A DNA stretch of 64,000 nucleotides, taken from Pedobacter sp. FW305-3-2-15-E-R2A2 (GTDB lineage Bacteria > Bacteroidota > Bacteroidia > Sphingobacteriales > Sphingobacteriaceae). The notes beneath the pieces were generated by a model. It had not been told where the DNA came from and ran no database searches. It was given only the letters and a program-made list of their open reading frames with translations. This document shows positions 25,973 to 34,750 of the stretch, in pieces. Numbering within the stretch: the stretch's first letter is position 1; every line of letters begins with the position of its first letter. The position numbers and the translations under genes are program-made. The stretch covers positions 3,348,001 to 3,412,000 of the forward strand of contig NZ_CP151803.1 in the NCBI RefSeq assembly GCF_038446955.1, written 5' to 3'.

Positions 25973-26030
25973 ATGATGCAGATCAGTTTAATAGGTGACC
26001 TGTGTCAGTAAAGGCGATGATGTGGGTCAT
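25973..26030. promoter_or_regulatory. Triple Crp/Fnr-type operator array upstream of uspA, 22-bp period
   Basis: Three 14-bp inverted repeats begin exactly 22 bp apart: ATGATgcagATCAG (25973-25986), GTGACctgtGTCAG (25995-26008) and ATGATgtggGTCAT (26017-26030). Each has TGA-N6-TCA half-sites like the other boxes in the window. A 22-bp step is about two helical turns, so three dimers could bind on one face of the DNA. The last centre is about 72 bp before the UspA ATG. Confidence 0.65.
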
Positions 26031-26095
26031 AGCTTCCCGGAAACCTATTCAGGATATTTGATGTGGTTAATCTTTTAATTAGTCGTCGAGATCAT

Positions 26096-26962
26096 ATGAA
26101 AACAATAGTTTTATTAACAGACTTTTCCGAAAGTGGCAATCATGCCGTGGAGTACGGTTATCATCTGGCAAAGTTTTTACAGTTAGACGTCCTTTTATGC
26201 AATGCCATTTTTGTTCCGGTTCCGGCTGCCGAGGCGGGAGGCTTCGTCTGGTCAACGAATGGATTTGACGGGCTGATTGAAGATAGTAATGAAGAGTTGA
26301 AGCGCTTAAAGAAACATTTTGAACATACCGATCATTCCAGTGGCTTTCATCCGCAGATCAGTTGTGTCAATCAAACGGGTAGGCTGACAGATGTACTGGA
26401 AAATGTAATGGGTATCTGTGACGCAGAGATGGTGGTCATGGGAACTCACCGCAAAGGTCTTGGACATTTTCTGCTGGAAAATAATACCAGAAACATGATC
26501 AATTCTGCAACTTGTCCGCTTTTGCTTGTTCCACCTGTGGCCAGCATGAGTAAAGTAAAGAAAATCGCCTATGCCACTGATTTTAGCTATCCCGAGCAGG
26601 ATGCGAAAGTCATTGCTCAGCTTGTTCCTTTGGCCAGCGCATTCGGAGCCGAGATCCTGGTCACCAAAGTACATACACTTCATGAGGAAAGAGCGGATCA
26701 CAGGAATGGGGTCAATACCATCCTTACAAAAGTTAAAACCCAGACCAGCTACCCGGATATTTTCTACAAACCTATAGAAAATGAACAGGTAGGAACTGGG
26801 CTAAGTTTGTGCTGTGAAGCGGAGAAGGTCGACTTACTGGTGATGGTACATCGTTCACACGACTTCGTCGATGTTATTTTAAAAGGCAGCGATACCCAAA
26901 AAATGGCGAAACATACCAGCATTCCATTGCTTGTCTTACCAGATGCTAATGGTAAAAATTAG
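26096..26962 (+). CDS. Universal stress protein, tandem UspA domains
   Basis: A 288-residue protein with two Usp domains. The first (MKTIVLLTDFSESGNHAVEYGYHLA) ends with the nucleotide-binding-like VVMGTHRKGLGHFLLENNTRNMI. The second starts KKIAYATDFSYPEQ and ends LVMVHRSHDFVDVILKGSDTQKMAKHTSIPLLVLP. I start at 26096, where the Usp fold begins, not at 26063. In Bacteroidota these genes are often induced by oxygen limitation; the triple Crp/Fnr-type array upstream supports this here. It ends in a bidirectional hairpin. Confidence 0.93.
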   Translation: MKTIVLLTDFSESGNHAVEYGYHLAKFLQLDVLLCNAIFVPVPAAEAGGFVWSTNGFDGLIEDSNEELKRLKKHFEHTDHSSGFHPQISCVNQTGRLTDVLENVMGICDAEMVVMGTHRKGLGHFLLENNTRNMINSATCPLLLVPPVASMSKVKKIAYATDFSYPEQDAKVIAQLVPLASAFGAEILVTKVHTLHEERADHRNGVNTILTKVKTQTSYPDIFYKPIENEQVGTGLSLCCEAEKVDLLVMVHRSHDFVDVILKGSDTQKMAKHTSIPLLVLPDANGKN

Positions 26963-26997
26963 TAATGTTTTTTATGAAATTGGAAAAACATTACTAA
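26959..26997. terminator. Bidirectional hairpin between convergent uspA and lipoprotein genes
   Basis: Perfect 14-bp arms (TTAGTAATGTTTTT at 26959-26972 and AAAAACATTACTAA at 26984-26997) with an 11-nt loop. It overlaps the uspA stop codon. The AT-rich arms supply T-runs to transcripts from either direction. Confidence 0.65.
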
Positions 26998-27003
26998 CGG
27001 ACG

Positions 27004-27720
27004 CTAATCTTTGACGGAGACTTTTGTTGGTTTTATAGTATATATTTTGGTGCTGCTTGATGCTGATCCCATTGCATTTATTTGCATTGCTTTATAATAT
27101 ATTCTGTAATTCCGGTCAAAGACTTGATTTAGTACGGTAGAATCTACATTGTTCCAGTGTAGGCCCGCGCCCCCATCAATGGCCTTTTTTTGCATTTTCA
27201 TGGCAAATTCTGCACCTGATTTATTTTGGAACTTATAGTCTATCTGCTTCGCAGAAAGCGTAGATTGTATAATAAAGTATCTATTGTTATCCTTCCAGTT
27301 AATATTTGAATTTTGCACCAATCTATCTATTTCGTCGTTATTTATACTTTCTGATAGTCCCTGACCTATTTTTGTAGAAACTGAAACTTCCTTATTATAA
27401 TTGGCTTTGATTGTAGTGTCGGTCGGATTAAGAAATAGAAACTTTAAAAAACCTCCACCTTTCTTAAATTTCTTCTGATAAGTTGTTGGTAAGAAAACGA
27501 AACCTGTATCAAACCTGGAGGGTTTTAGCGTGGTAACTTCCCATGGAATATCTTCCCCATCCTTGATCCTGAAAACCAGTCCTGGAGCCCAGGATGTTCT
27601 GGGATATGAAAAGGCTTCAAAGCCAAGGTCAGGCGGTGGTGGTGGGTTTACTTTTTTAGAACAAGCAGATATACTAAGTGCAATCATGCAAAAAGTAATG
27701 ATTTTGATCATTGTTTTCAT
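27004..27720 (-). CDS. Lipoprotein of unknown function
   Basis: A 238-residue protein with lipoprotein signal (IITFCMIALSISAC, Cys20) and a short Pro run (NPPPPPDLG). I do not recognise the domain. The sequence is mixed polar with a conserved-looking start FEAFSYPRTSWAPGLVFRIKDG. Its ATG overlaps the stop of the peptidase lipoprotein upstream by four bases, so the two are translationally coupled and probably work together at the periplasmic face. Confidence 0.8.
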   Translation of the reverse strand: MKTMIKIITFCMIALSISACSKKVNPPPPPDLGFEAFSYPRTSWAPGLVFRIKDGEDIPWEVTTLKPSRFDTGFVFLPTTYQKKFKKGGGFLKFLFLNPTDTTIKANYNKEVSVSTKIGQGLSESINNDEIDRLVQNSNINWKDNNRYFIIQSTLSAKQIDYKFQNKSGAEFAMKMQKKAIDGGAGLHWNNVDSTVLNQVFDRNYRIYYKAMQINAMGSASSSTKIYTIKPTKVSVKD

Positions 27721-29108
27721 CTATATTTTTGGTTTAAAGTGTCTCGTAATTTGTAGGCATTTAAAAAGGCATCACCAGATATAGCGTTCATTTCACGCAG
27801 GGCAAACAGCATCCGTTCTGCCAATATCTTAGTCTTTTCCTCATAGTCATCGATATCATGTTGTTGATAATATGGATGGCTAAGGAGTTTACTTATCTGT
27901 CTTTCGATTAGTTCAATACGGATTTCGGTAGGGGGGTGGTCCTTGCTTTTAATGGCACTACCGAGTGAAGCAAAGCGTTTCAAGTTGTTTAGATCCCCCT
28001 TGCTCTGGATGATTTGCATAATGGTTTGGTAGTCACTTTGGGATAGCTTCGGAGGTTGCATTCCATTTGCCATTACATATTGACCATCTTCATATATTTT
28101 AAGCGTATTGAGGTAGAAGAGTCCGCCATATAAAAGATATTTGTTCCATCCCATTTGGAAGGAATCTTTCTTTCCGTTTGCTGTGATATCGCAGAGAATT
28201 TCCTGACTAAGGCTGTCTGCCTGAAGTTCATTTTGCCAGGACTGAAGGTTTAACGCGTCGTTCATCAGTTCATTTCCATCTTCGGCGTCGATTTTGTGCT
28301 TTAAGAGTGCATGTGAATATTCATGGCCAATTAAAAAGGTCTCATTGGCATTGTTCCAATACTGTACGGCCTTACTTACAAAATCCCTTCTTAGCCAGGG
28401 CTGAGTTTCCATAAGCAGGGAGTCATTGATCGGGAATTTAGGATAGTTAAACTCAAGAAAAGTGTAGAGAAAGTTCATCGGTATTTCCTCAGCGCTTCGA
28501 AGGGTACTTTTAATGATACTCGTATCAGGTATATCTATATTTTCATTGCTGTTCTTGTAAAACTGAAGCGCCACCTTTCCCATCTGATGACAAAAAGTAA
28601 TGTATCTGGAATGAATCAATATGAGGTAATCGTTTTTTGCTGACTTTCTTTCCGCTTCTATTGAGTTGTGGTAATAGGTTCCATATTTAGGCGAGTAGTT
28701 ACTTCCGGGTAAAATGGTCTTAGAACTGGATTCTATTTTCCGAATTAACGGAGTATATATCATATATTGAAGGGGATCTTGAAGTGGCGTTGGATAATTT
28801 AATGGGATGTAATCATAGAAGAGCTTTTTGTAAAAGGCTTTTTCTTCTTCTCCGAGTTTTCCGGTTATTCTTTCCATTTCTGAAATATAAAATGAAAACG
28901 CATTGGGCTTGGTAAAGTGCTGGAAACCTGCTCTTTTTAAGGGGGATTGATCGGTGTCACCAAATTTCCGTTGGATGGAGTCGATGGCACGGTAGGTAAT
29001 GTCGATATCTGATAGGTATACCGTTTTTTTTGATTGCTCCTTTTTGAGGCTGCAAGATGAGCATAAATGAAACAATATGAGAGATAAGAACAGATGATAT
29101 CCTTTCAT
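27717..29108 (-). CDS. Lipoprotein zinc metallopeptidase (HExxH, gluzincin-like)
   Basis: A 463-residue lipoprotein (lipobox HLCSSC, Cys near 19). The central segment ETFLIGHEYSHALLKHK has the zinc motif HExxH at H262-H266. The downstream NELQADSL supplies a likely third ligand, Glu294, in the E-x-x-x-D arrangement of M48-like peptidases. The rest is helical and not assigned. It is coupled to a second lipoprotein gene downstream. The substrate is unknown; secreted or envelope protein processing is the natural guess. Confidence 0.75.
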   Translation of the reverse strand: MKGYHLFLSLILFHLCSSCSLKKEQSKKTVYLSDIDITYRAIDSIQRKFGDTDQSPLKRAGFQHFTKPNAFSFYISEMERITGKLGEEEKAFYKKLFYDYIPLNYPTPLQDPLQYMIYTPLIRKIESSSKTILPGSNYSPKYGTYYHNSIEAERKSAKNDYLILIHSRYITFCHQMGKVALQFYKNSNENIDIPDTSIIKSTLRSAEEIPMNFLYTFLEFNYPKFPINDSLLMETQPWLRRDFVSKAVQYWNNANETFLIGHEYSHALLKHKIDAEDGNELMNDALNLQSWQNELQADSLSQEILCDITANGKKDSFQMGWNKYLLYGGLFYLNTLKIYEDGQYVMANGMQPPKLSQSDYQTIMQIIQSKGDLNNLKRFASLGSAIKSKDHPPTEIRIELIERQISKLLSHPYYQQHDIDDYEEKTKILAERMLFALREMNAISGDAFLNAYKLRDTLNQKYR

Positions 29109-29272
29109 CGAAAATTCATTTAATTGATGAACTAATTTAATATTGAGTATTAATAAGTAAAATACTTAATATTAGGTATTTTACAGGTCTGTGAAATTTC
29201 AAGGAGGTATATGGTATCTATAGAATCGTAGAAAAATAACATCAACTTTAACCACATTCGGTTTTTATACAA

Positions 29273-29280
29273 TAGTTTTG
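29273..29280 (+). promoter_or_regulatory. Bacteroidota -7 promoter element upstream of the FUSC gene
   Basis: TAGTTTTG matches the Bacteroidota -7 consensus TAnnTTTG, 29 bp before the ATG at 29309. I do not see a clear TTG at the ideal -33 distance. Confidence 0.45.
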
Positions 29281-29308
29281 CCGGGAAATAATAAATTCAT
29301 ATCATAAT

Positions 29309-31435
29309 ATGTTCAGTAAGGGGTTGGTGAAACGGGATAACATAAAAGCCAGGTTGATCAGTTTAGTTTATGGAGAGTATTTTACTGATGCCCTGCGCAA
29401 TACGATAACGATTGTTTTGCCTTTTGCCTTGCTGTTTTTTTACCACCAGCCCAATATGGCCATAGGAGTGGGGGTTGGTGCCTTGCTGATTAGCCTGACA
29501 GATGCACCTGGAAACAGGGCAAATAAATTTAAAAGTGCCATCATCAGCATTGTATCCTTCTTTTTTACCGCCCTGATTATTGCCTTATCGCTGGGCAACC
29601 ATTGGTTTACAGCAGGGAGTATTTTAGTGCTGTCTTTTGTATTTTCTATGCTCGCCATTTTTGGCAGCAGATTGGCCTTAACAGGAACCATGGCCATTAT
29701 CCTGGCTATTTTTACCCTTGGTTTACATCCTGTCGACCCGCTATTATTTAGCTGGTACATCTTTCTTGGCGGTTGCTGGTATTACCTGATCAGCCTCATT
29801 CAGATTGTCATCTGGCCTTACCGTTCTTTACATCAGGCTATCTTTGAATGCATCACTACGACTTCGATGTTTCTAAAGTCCAAAGCGCGTTGTTATGATC
29901 CGGAGGTGCCTTTGGATGAGTGTTATAGTGAAACGATTGCTTTGCACATCAAGGTGAATGAAAAACAGGAGCTGGTGAGAAACCTGCTGCTGAGTGACAA
30001 AGCAGCAATGAAACCAACGAATGAGCGGGGACAACAATTGTTACGCACCGCGGTAAGCGTAATTGACCTGTATGAGCAGGTTACTGCCATTCATTATGAC
30101 TATGCCGATGTGAGAAAAGCGCTGGATAAAACCGGAGCCCTGAACCTCATTATTGAACTGATCGAAATCCTGTCGGAAGAGCTGGAGGTGTTGAGTGGTA
30201 TTTTCTTAAGGCCAAAGAAAATTCTGCCTTCTCAGCGCTTTCTTAAATTTGAGCATGCTAAAACGGAGCTCCTGAAGATTGCAAATACAGAAGCCGGGAC
30301 AAATTCCCAGATCCTGCAAAAAATAGTGAGAAATATGGAAGACATTACCTTACATATTCAGGTCATAAAAGGGGATCAGCCCATGTCTGCCATTCATCCG
30401 GACCTCAGTTGGAATGACATTGTTTACGAAGATTTTCTTTCTCCTCAGCTGTTTAAACTGAGTTCGCTAAAGCAACATTTTTCTTTTAGCTCGGCGATTT
30501 TTAAATTTTCTTTGCGATTGGCACTCTTATGTTTCTTTGCCTATCTCATCACTTTAATATTCCCTTTTGGGAAATACAGTTACTGGCTGCTGCTTACTAT
30601 TGTTATCGTTGCAAAGCCGAGGTTTGGTCTTACCTGGAAGAGAAATATAGAACGTTTATCCGGCACTTTCATTGGGGCGGTAATCGGAATTGTTTTGCTG
30701 CTGCTGATTAAGCAAGTCGTGGTGTTGCTGATCATCTCTGCATTTATGCTGCTTGGTTTTTTTACGTTCAACCGCATCAGGTATTCGATCAGTGTACTGT
30801 TCATCACCTCCATGGTAATTTTATGTCTCAGCATTTACGATGGCCATACCGATCACATCATTACCGAGCGGATTTTATATACTATTGCAGGTTGTATCAT
30901 CGCTTTTCTCGCGGCATTTCTATTTCCTTTATGGGAGACTAAAGGTTTGAAAAGTCTGATCTCGAATATTTTAGAGGCCAATAGTAATTATTTACTTAAG
31001 GTAAAGGCGGAGCTCTGGGGCACACAGGTGGGAATAACGGAATCTAAGCTGGCCAGAAAGAACGGCTATATTCAGCTGGCTAAATTTTCAGAAGCGCTTC
31101 AATACATGCACCTGGAACCAAAAAGCAAACAGGTAGACCTGCAGGGGATCTATGCGGTTCAAATTCTCAGTTACCGCATTAACTCCATCATTGCCTCTTT
31201 ATCCTTATCTGCAAAGCAAAATATTCAACAGGATTCTGGAATATTATTGGCCTCTGAGGCCTTAAATAACCTGGAATATTGTGTCCAACACAGTGATGGT
31301 TTGAGTCTGAATAAACTTAATGAGGTGGTTCATTCCGCTAAAATCGAAGAGGAGCATGCAGGTGAAGGTACTGTACAACATCAGCTAAATCTCTTACTGG
31401 CTTTGTCTTTGGAATTGAAAATGTATTTTGTGTAG
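29309..31435 (+). CDS. FUSC family membrane protein (YccS/YhfK-like putative efflux transporter)
   Basis: A 708-residue protein in the FUSC arrangement: an N-terminal block of membrane helices (residues ~25-170), a cytoplasmic helical domain (~180-390), a second block of helices (KYSYWLLLTIVIVAKPRFGLTWKRNIERLSGTFIGAVIGIVLLLL at about 415-460) and a C-terminal cytoplasmic tail. The motif WxLLTIxxxxxP-x-x-G-x-T-x-x-R-x-x-x-R-x-x-G-T-x-x-G marks the family. Members resemble aromatic-acid or fusaric-acid exporters; the substrate is unknown. Confidence 0.92.
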   Translation: MFSKGLVKRDNIKARLISLVYGEYFTDALRNTITIVLPFALLFFYHQPNMAIGVGVGALLISLTDAPGNRANKFKSAIISIVSFFFTALIIALSLGNHWFTAGSILVLSFVFSMLAIFGSRLALTGTMAIILAIFTLGLHPVDPLLFSWYIFLGGCWYYLISLIQIVIWPYRSLHQAIFECITTTSMFLKSKARCYDPEVPLDECYSETIALHIKVNEKQELVRNLLLSDKAAMKPTNERGQQLLRTAVSVIDLYEQVTAIHYDYADVRKALDKTGALNLIIELIEILSEELEVLSGIFLRPKKILPSQRFLKFEHAKTELLKIANTEAGTNSQILQKIVRNMEDITLHIQVIKGDQPMSAIHPDLSWNDIVYEDFLSPQLFKLSSLKQHFSFSSAIFKFSLRLALLCFFAYLITLIFPFGKYSYWLLLTIVIVAKPRFGLTWKRNIERLSGTFIGAVIGIVLLLLIKQVVVLLIISAFMLLGFFTFNRIRYSISVLFITSMVILCLSIYDGHTDHIITERILYTIAGCIIAFLAAFLFPLWETKGLKSLISNILEANSNYLLKVKAELWGTQVGITESKLARKNGYIQLAKFSEALQYMHLEPKSKQVDLQGIYAVQILSYRINSIIASLSLSAKQNIQQDSGILLASEALNNLEYCVQHSDGLSLNKLNEVVHSAKIEEEHAGEGTVQHQLNLLLALSLELKMYFV

Positions 31436-31491
31436 GGTTTCCCGTCAAGTCATTGGAATAACGCAGTTGCTGTTAATGCCGGGGAGTATCT

Positions 31492-31740
31492 TTAATTCAG
31501 TGTAAATATAAAATCAGCCTCCTTCGTGCTACCAACATAGAACTTTAGCGTAGTTTTAGGTGATTTAATTAATGGGGCCATCGGTCCGATGAGGTCCGAA
31601 AACTGCATTTTGAGCAGGTCCATGTCGGTATCTTCGGGTACACGAATCAGGAGGTCGCCGCCGCTGGATCTCACTTGCCAATCTTGAAATGCTTCTTCTT
31701 TCTGAAGTAAGGTTTTCCATTCCTGCTGGTACTTTCCCAT
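31492..31740 (-). CDS. Small conserved-looking hypothetical protein
   Basis: An 82-residue protein (MGKYQQEWKTLLQKEEAFQDWQV...) with alternating hydrophobic pattern and no signal peptide. I do not recognise the family. It is 32 bp downstream of the NTF2-like gene on the same strand, so it is probably in the same transcript. Codon use looks normal and the start has a short AT-rich leader. Confidence 0.6.
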   Translation of the reverse strand: MGKYQQEWKTLLQKEEAFQDWQVRSSGGDLLIRVPEDTDMDLLKMQFSDLIGPMAPLIKSPKTTLKFYVGSTKEADFIFTLN

Positions 31741-31772
31741 TGTTTTATTTTTTAATGATTGATAAATTAAGC

Positions 31773-32135
31773 CTATCCGTGATACACCCTGGAAGCGTTT
31801 ATTTTTCCCTGACCAATTTCGAGAACTTCGGCGATCAGCATATCCGGTTCGCCTGCTACCGTTCTTATATATTCCATAAAAACACGCTGATCATTGGCGG
31901 TGAATGAGGTCGGTTGATAACGCAAAGTTGGTAAACGTTCAAAGGAATCTTTCCACCATTCCCGCAGTGCCGCCTGGCCGCGTACCCATCCTCCGGTTTC
32001 CGGTTGCCTTATTTTTAGCTTCGGACTAAAATGCTGTGCATCCTCCTCATACAATGCCAAAAGTGCTTCAAGATCATGCTTGTTAAAGGCATCAAACCAT
32101 TTTTCGGCAATGTTTTCCAGGATCAGGCTTTCCAT
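31773..32135 (-). CDS. NTF2-like / SnoaL-like domain protein
   Basis: A 120-residue cone-shaped-barrel protein: EKWFDAFNKHDLEALLALYEEDAQHF at the N-terminus, GQAALREWWKDSFERLPTLRY in the middle and a C-terminal beta-sheet. This is typical of the nuclear-transport-factor-2-like superfamily (ketosteroid isomerase / SnoaL). These proteins are small enzymes or ligand-binding modules; the substrate cannot be told from sequence. Confidence 0.85.
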   Translation of the reverse strand: MESLILENIAEKWFDAFNKHDLEALLALYEEDAQHFSPKLKIRQPETGGWVRGQAALREWWKDSFERLPTLRYQPTSFTANDQRVFMEYIRTVAGEPDMLIAEVLEIGQGKINASRVYHG

Positions 32136-32248
32136 ATCATTTAGGTTTATGCTGGAAAATTAATCAATTTTTTCCCCTTTCATGGTAAAAACATCACAAA
32201 ATGCAATGTCAAGTGAACTAAACCTGCCTTATCTATAACGTCAACACG

Positions 32249-33091
32249 CTAAGCATTTTCCAGATCGGCAATCACCAGTTTTTTCATTTTCATCATTACA
32301 TTCATCACCCTTCCACTGCGTTCAGGATCAGTAACCCATTTCACTATGTCCTTAGGTATGATCTGCCAACTGATGCCATATCTGTCCGTTAACCAGCCAC
32401 AGGCCACTTCCTGACCTCCATTGACGGTTAGTTCCGACCAGTATTTGTCAATTTCGTCCTGTGTGTCACATTCCACTACCAAAGATACCGCGTCATTAAA
32501 CGTGAAGGCATGAGCTGCAGAGCTATCCATGGCCATCACAGTCGTGTCTTTGATCTTAAATTGCGCATGTTTCACGAAATCCGGATTTTCGCCATCTTCT
32601 TTACTGTATTTTAAGATGCCCCCGATGCCAGAATGGGGGAATAAATTTGTGTATAAATTAATGGCCTCGGATGCTTTTCCTGCGTTTGAACCTGTAAACA
32701 TTAATGTCGGGCTAAACTTCTGCGGCGTATCCGCTTTGCTGCCTGTAAATAATTGCCAGGAAACGCCGTATTTGTCTTGCACCCAGCCGTATTTGGGGCT
32801 CCAGTCGTAACTGTCCAGTGGCATTAACGCTTTGCCCTGATCGATTAATTTATTCCAATATTTTTCTGTTTCTTCCGGACTTTCAGAAACCACCATAAAT
32901 GAAATGGAAGGATTAGGCGAAGAAGATGGACCTTCGTTGAGCAGCATAAATTTTTGACCGCTCAATTCAATCTGGATGACAAAAGGGGTGGTCTGACTGA
33001 TTTTTCCTTCTCCAAAAGTTTGGATATAAAAATCTGATGCTTCTGCAATTTTACCGCTGATGCCCAGACAAGAATAAATGGAGTTTTTCAT
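32249..33091 (-). CDS. VOC family protein with two PhnB-like domains
   Basis: A 280-residue protein with two glyoxalase/PhnB-like (3-demethylubiquinone methyltransferase fold) domains. The first starts NSIYSCLGISGKIAEASDFYIQTFGEGK and the second SPTLMFTGSNAGKASEAINLYTNLFPHSG. Both end with the family phrase (WVQDKYGVSWQLF and WLTDRYGISWQIIP). The function of PhnB-like VOC proteins is mostly unknown. It is monocistronic as far as I can see. Confidence 0.92.
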   Translation of the reverse strand: MKNSIYSCLGISGKIAEASDFYIQTFGEGKISQTTPFVIQIELSGQKFMLLNEGPSSSPNPSISFMVVSESPEETEKYWNKLIDQGKALMPLDSYDWSPKYGWVQDKYGVSWQLFTGSKADTPQKFSPTLMFTGSNAGKASEAINLYTNLFPHSGIGGILKYSKEDGENPDFVKHAQFKIKDTTVMAMDSSAAHAFTFNDAVSLVVECDTQDEIDKYWSELTVNGGQEVACGWLTDRYGISWQIIPKDIVKWVTDPERSGRVMNVMMKMKKLVIADLENA

Positions 33092-33235
33092 GGTTTTTAA
33101 GCTTTATGGTTAAAGTTTTTGCAATACTAATATACCCATCTTAAAGAAAGGGCATCATGTGCATAACCGACAATAAAAGGGGGGAGTTGCGACATATCTA
33201 ATAAATTTATGATCTTTAATATTCATCGAATTAAA

Positions 33236-33694
33236 ATGAAACCACTGGTCATTAAAAAATCCTGGAAATCCCTGCCTTTGGAAGTCGTAAATGTGATTCT
33301 TTTCGTCTTTCCGGCGATTGTGGTGCTATATTTTTACGAAACGAATGTCATGGTGTTTATACTGCTCCTGGTTTATATGCTTGTGGTATTGGCGATAGGG
33401 ATTTACGTGATCATTTATTTAAGGCGTCCGCAGGATATCATCATCACAGATGCCGGAGTACAATTTGGCGACAAAGCATTTTATGAATGGCAGGACCTCG
33501 AATCCTATAAAATTCTGGAAGAAACCTTTAGATACAGAACTGCAGAAGGGGATAGCATAAACACAACCCATACATTGGTCGTTATACTCAAAGACGGGAC
33601 TTTACTGCGGGTTGCAACAGGTCATTTAAATAAAAGACCAAACCAGATTATTGCTGCTTTTGACGAAAGGAAAAGGAACGCCTGCCTTCGTTAA
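33236..33694 (+). CDS. Small inner-membrane protein of unknown function
   Basis: A 152-residue protein with two membrane helices (VVNVILFVFPAIVVLYFYE and VFILLLVYMLVVLAIGIYVIIYL) followed by a cytoplasmic PH-like beta-rich domain (PQDIIITDAGVQFGDKAFYEWQDLESYKI). I start at the ATG at 33236; the longer frame opens at 33209. Similar two-helix proteins of Bacteroidota are uncharacterised. It converges on the AraC gene with a 3-bp gap. Confidence 0.7.
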   Translation: MKPLVIKKSWKSLPLEVVNVILFVFPAIVVLYFYETNVMVFILLLVYMLVVLAIGIYVIIYLRRPQDIIITDAGVQFGDKAFYEWQDLESYKILEETFRYRTAEGDSINTTHTLVVILKDGTLLRVATGHLNKRPNQIIAAFDERKRNACLR

Positions 33695-33697
33695 CGT

Positions 33698-34651
33698 TTA
33701 TCCCTTCGATGAATACTGCTTTGGTTTAAGTCCGATATACTTTTCAAATACTCTTGTAAAATGACTCAAATTCGAAAAGCCCAGCTGGTAACCGGTCTCT
33801 GATACCGATAAGCCTTTTTCTTTTAAAAGATAAGCGGCCTCCGTCATTCTGAACGACTGGTAATAGTCGTAAATGTTCTTTCCGAAAATCTGTTTGAACA
33901 ATCGTTTCAATTTCGATTCACTCATGCCGGAAAATTTAGCCAGTTCCTCTAGTTTGGGCGGATGATCTATATGAGCCAGGATTTTATCTTTTACCTGATA
34001 TATCGTCTTTACATCCGCCACATTAAGCGTATGAGCAGGTGCTTCCCTTCGTTTTAACAATTCTGTAAACAGCAAATAAATCAGCTCTTCTGCTTTTAGC
34101 CGGTAAAAGAAATGGGTTAAAGGTCCTGCAGGATCTGTGGTCACAATCTGATTCGCCAGGGCCTGCATCTGCGGTGATATGAGCTCTTCGTATAGAAAAG
34201 GCTGATTTCCGTAAATAATGGTTTGAAACAGCACATCCTCTTCCTCTGGATGTAGCAGCTCCTTTAGTAAATCAACATTTACTGCAATGATGATCGTATT
34301 GATCGTTGAATTGACTGGGAAAAAATCTTCATAATCAATACCTGCTGTGGTAATCTGGACAAAAGGTAATGGGGGCTTTGTATCGGCCGAAGGATTAAAA
34401 AAATCATGAAATGCGATGACGACAACTTTCGTCCCCTTTCCTGAAGCAGATCGTCTGAATACCAAATCTTCTTTAAGCTCGTATTGCCTGATCATCATTC
34501 GAATCTGAGGGCCAAGATCGAGGCCCTTCATATAGCCATTTCCCAAATGTTCAGGAAGTTCAACTATCCCATTTTCTACCTTGCTGCCAATCGCTTTTGC
34601 AAAGGCACTCAGCATTCCAATGTGTTCCGAAGCGGCAAATTCAAAAATCAT
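33698..34651 (-). CDS. AraC family transcriptional regulator
   Basis: A 317-residue regulator. The C-terminal ~100 residues hold the AraC DNA-binding domain (KLEELAKFSGMSESKLKRLFKQIFGKNIYDYYQSFRMTEAAYLL...VSETGYQLGFSNLSHFTRVFEKYIGLKPKQY). It is divergent from the FAD monooxygenase gene, with about 100 bp between starts, so it is the likely regulator of that gene. The effector is unknown. Confidence 0.92.
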   Translation of the reverse strand: MIFEFAASEHIGMLSAFAKAIGSKVENGIVELPEHLGNGYMKGLDLGPQIRMMIRQYELKEDLVFRRSASGKGTKVVVIAFHDFFNPSADTKPPLPFVQITTAGIDYEDFFPVNSTINTIIIAVNVDLLKELLHPEEEDVLFQTIIYGNQPFLYEELISPQMQALANQIVTTDPAGPLTHFFYRLKAEELIYLLFTELLKRREAPAHTLNVADVKTIYQVKDKILAHIDHPPKLEELAKFSGMSESKLKRLFKQIFGKNIYDYYQSFRMTEAAYLLKEKGLSVSETGYQLGFSNLSHFTRVFEKYIGLKPKQYSSKG

Positions 34652-34750
34652 ATTATGACCATTTACGACTGTTTTTTGAACTAATGTAGCTATTTTATTC
34701 TGGTAATGTCAGCTACTTTTGAGTCATCATCAAATAGTGTTAGCATTAGA

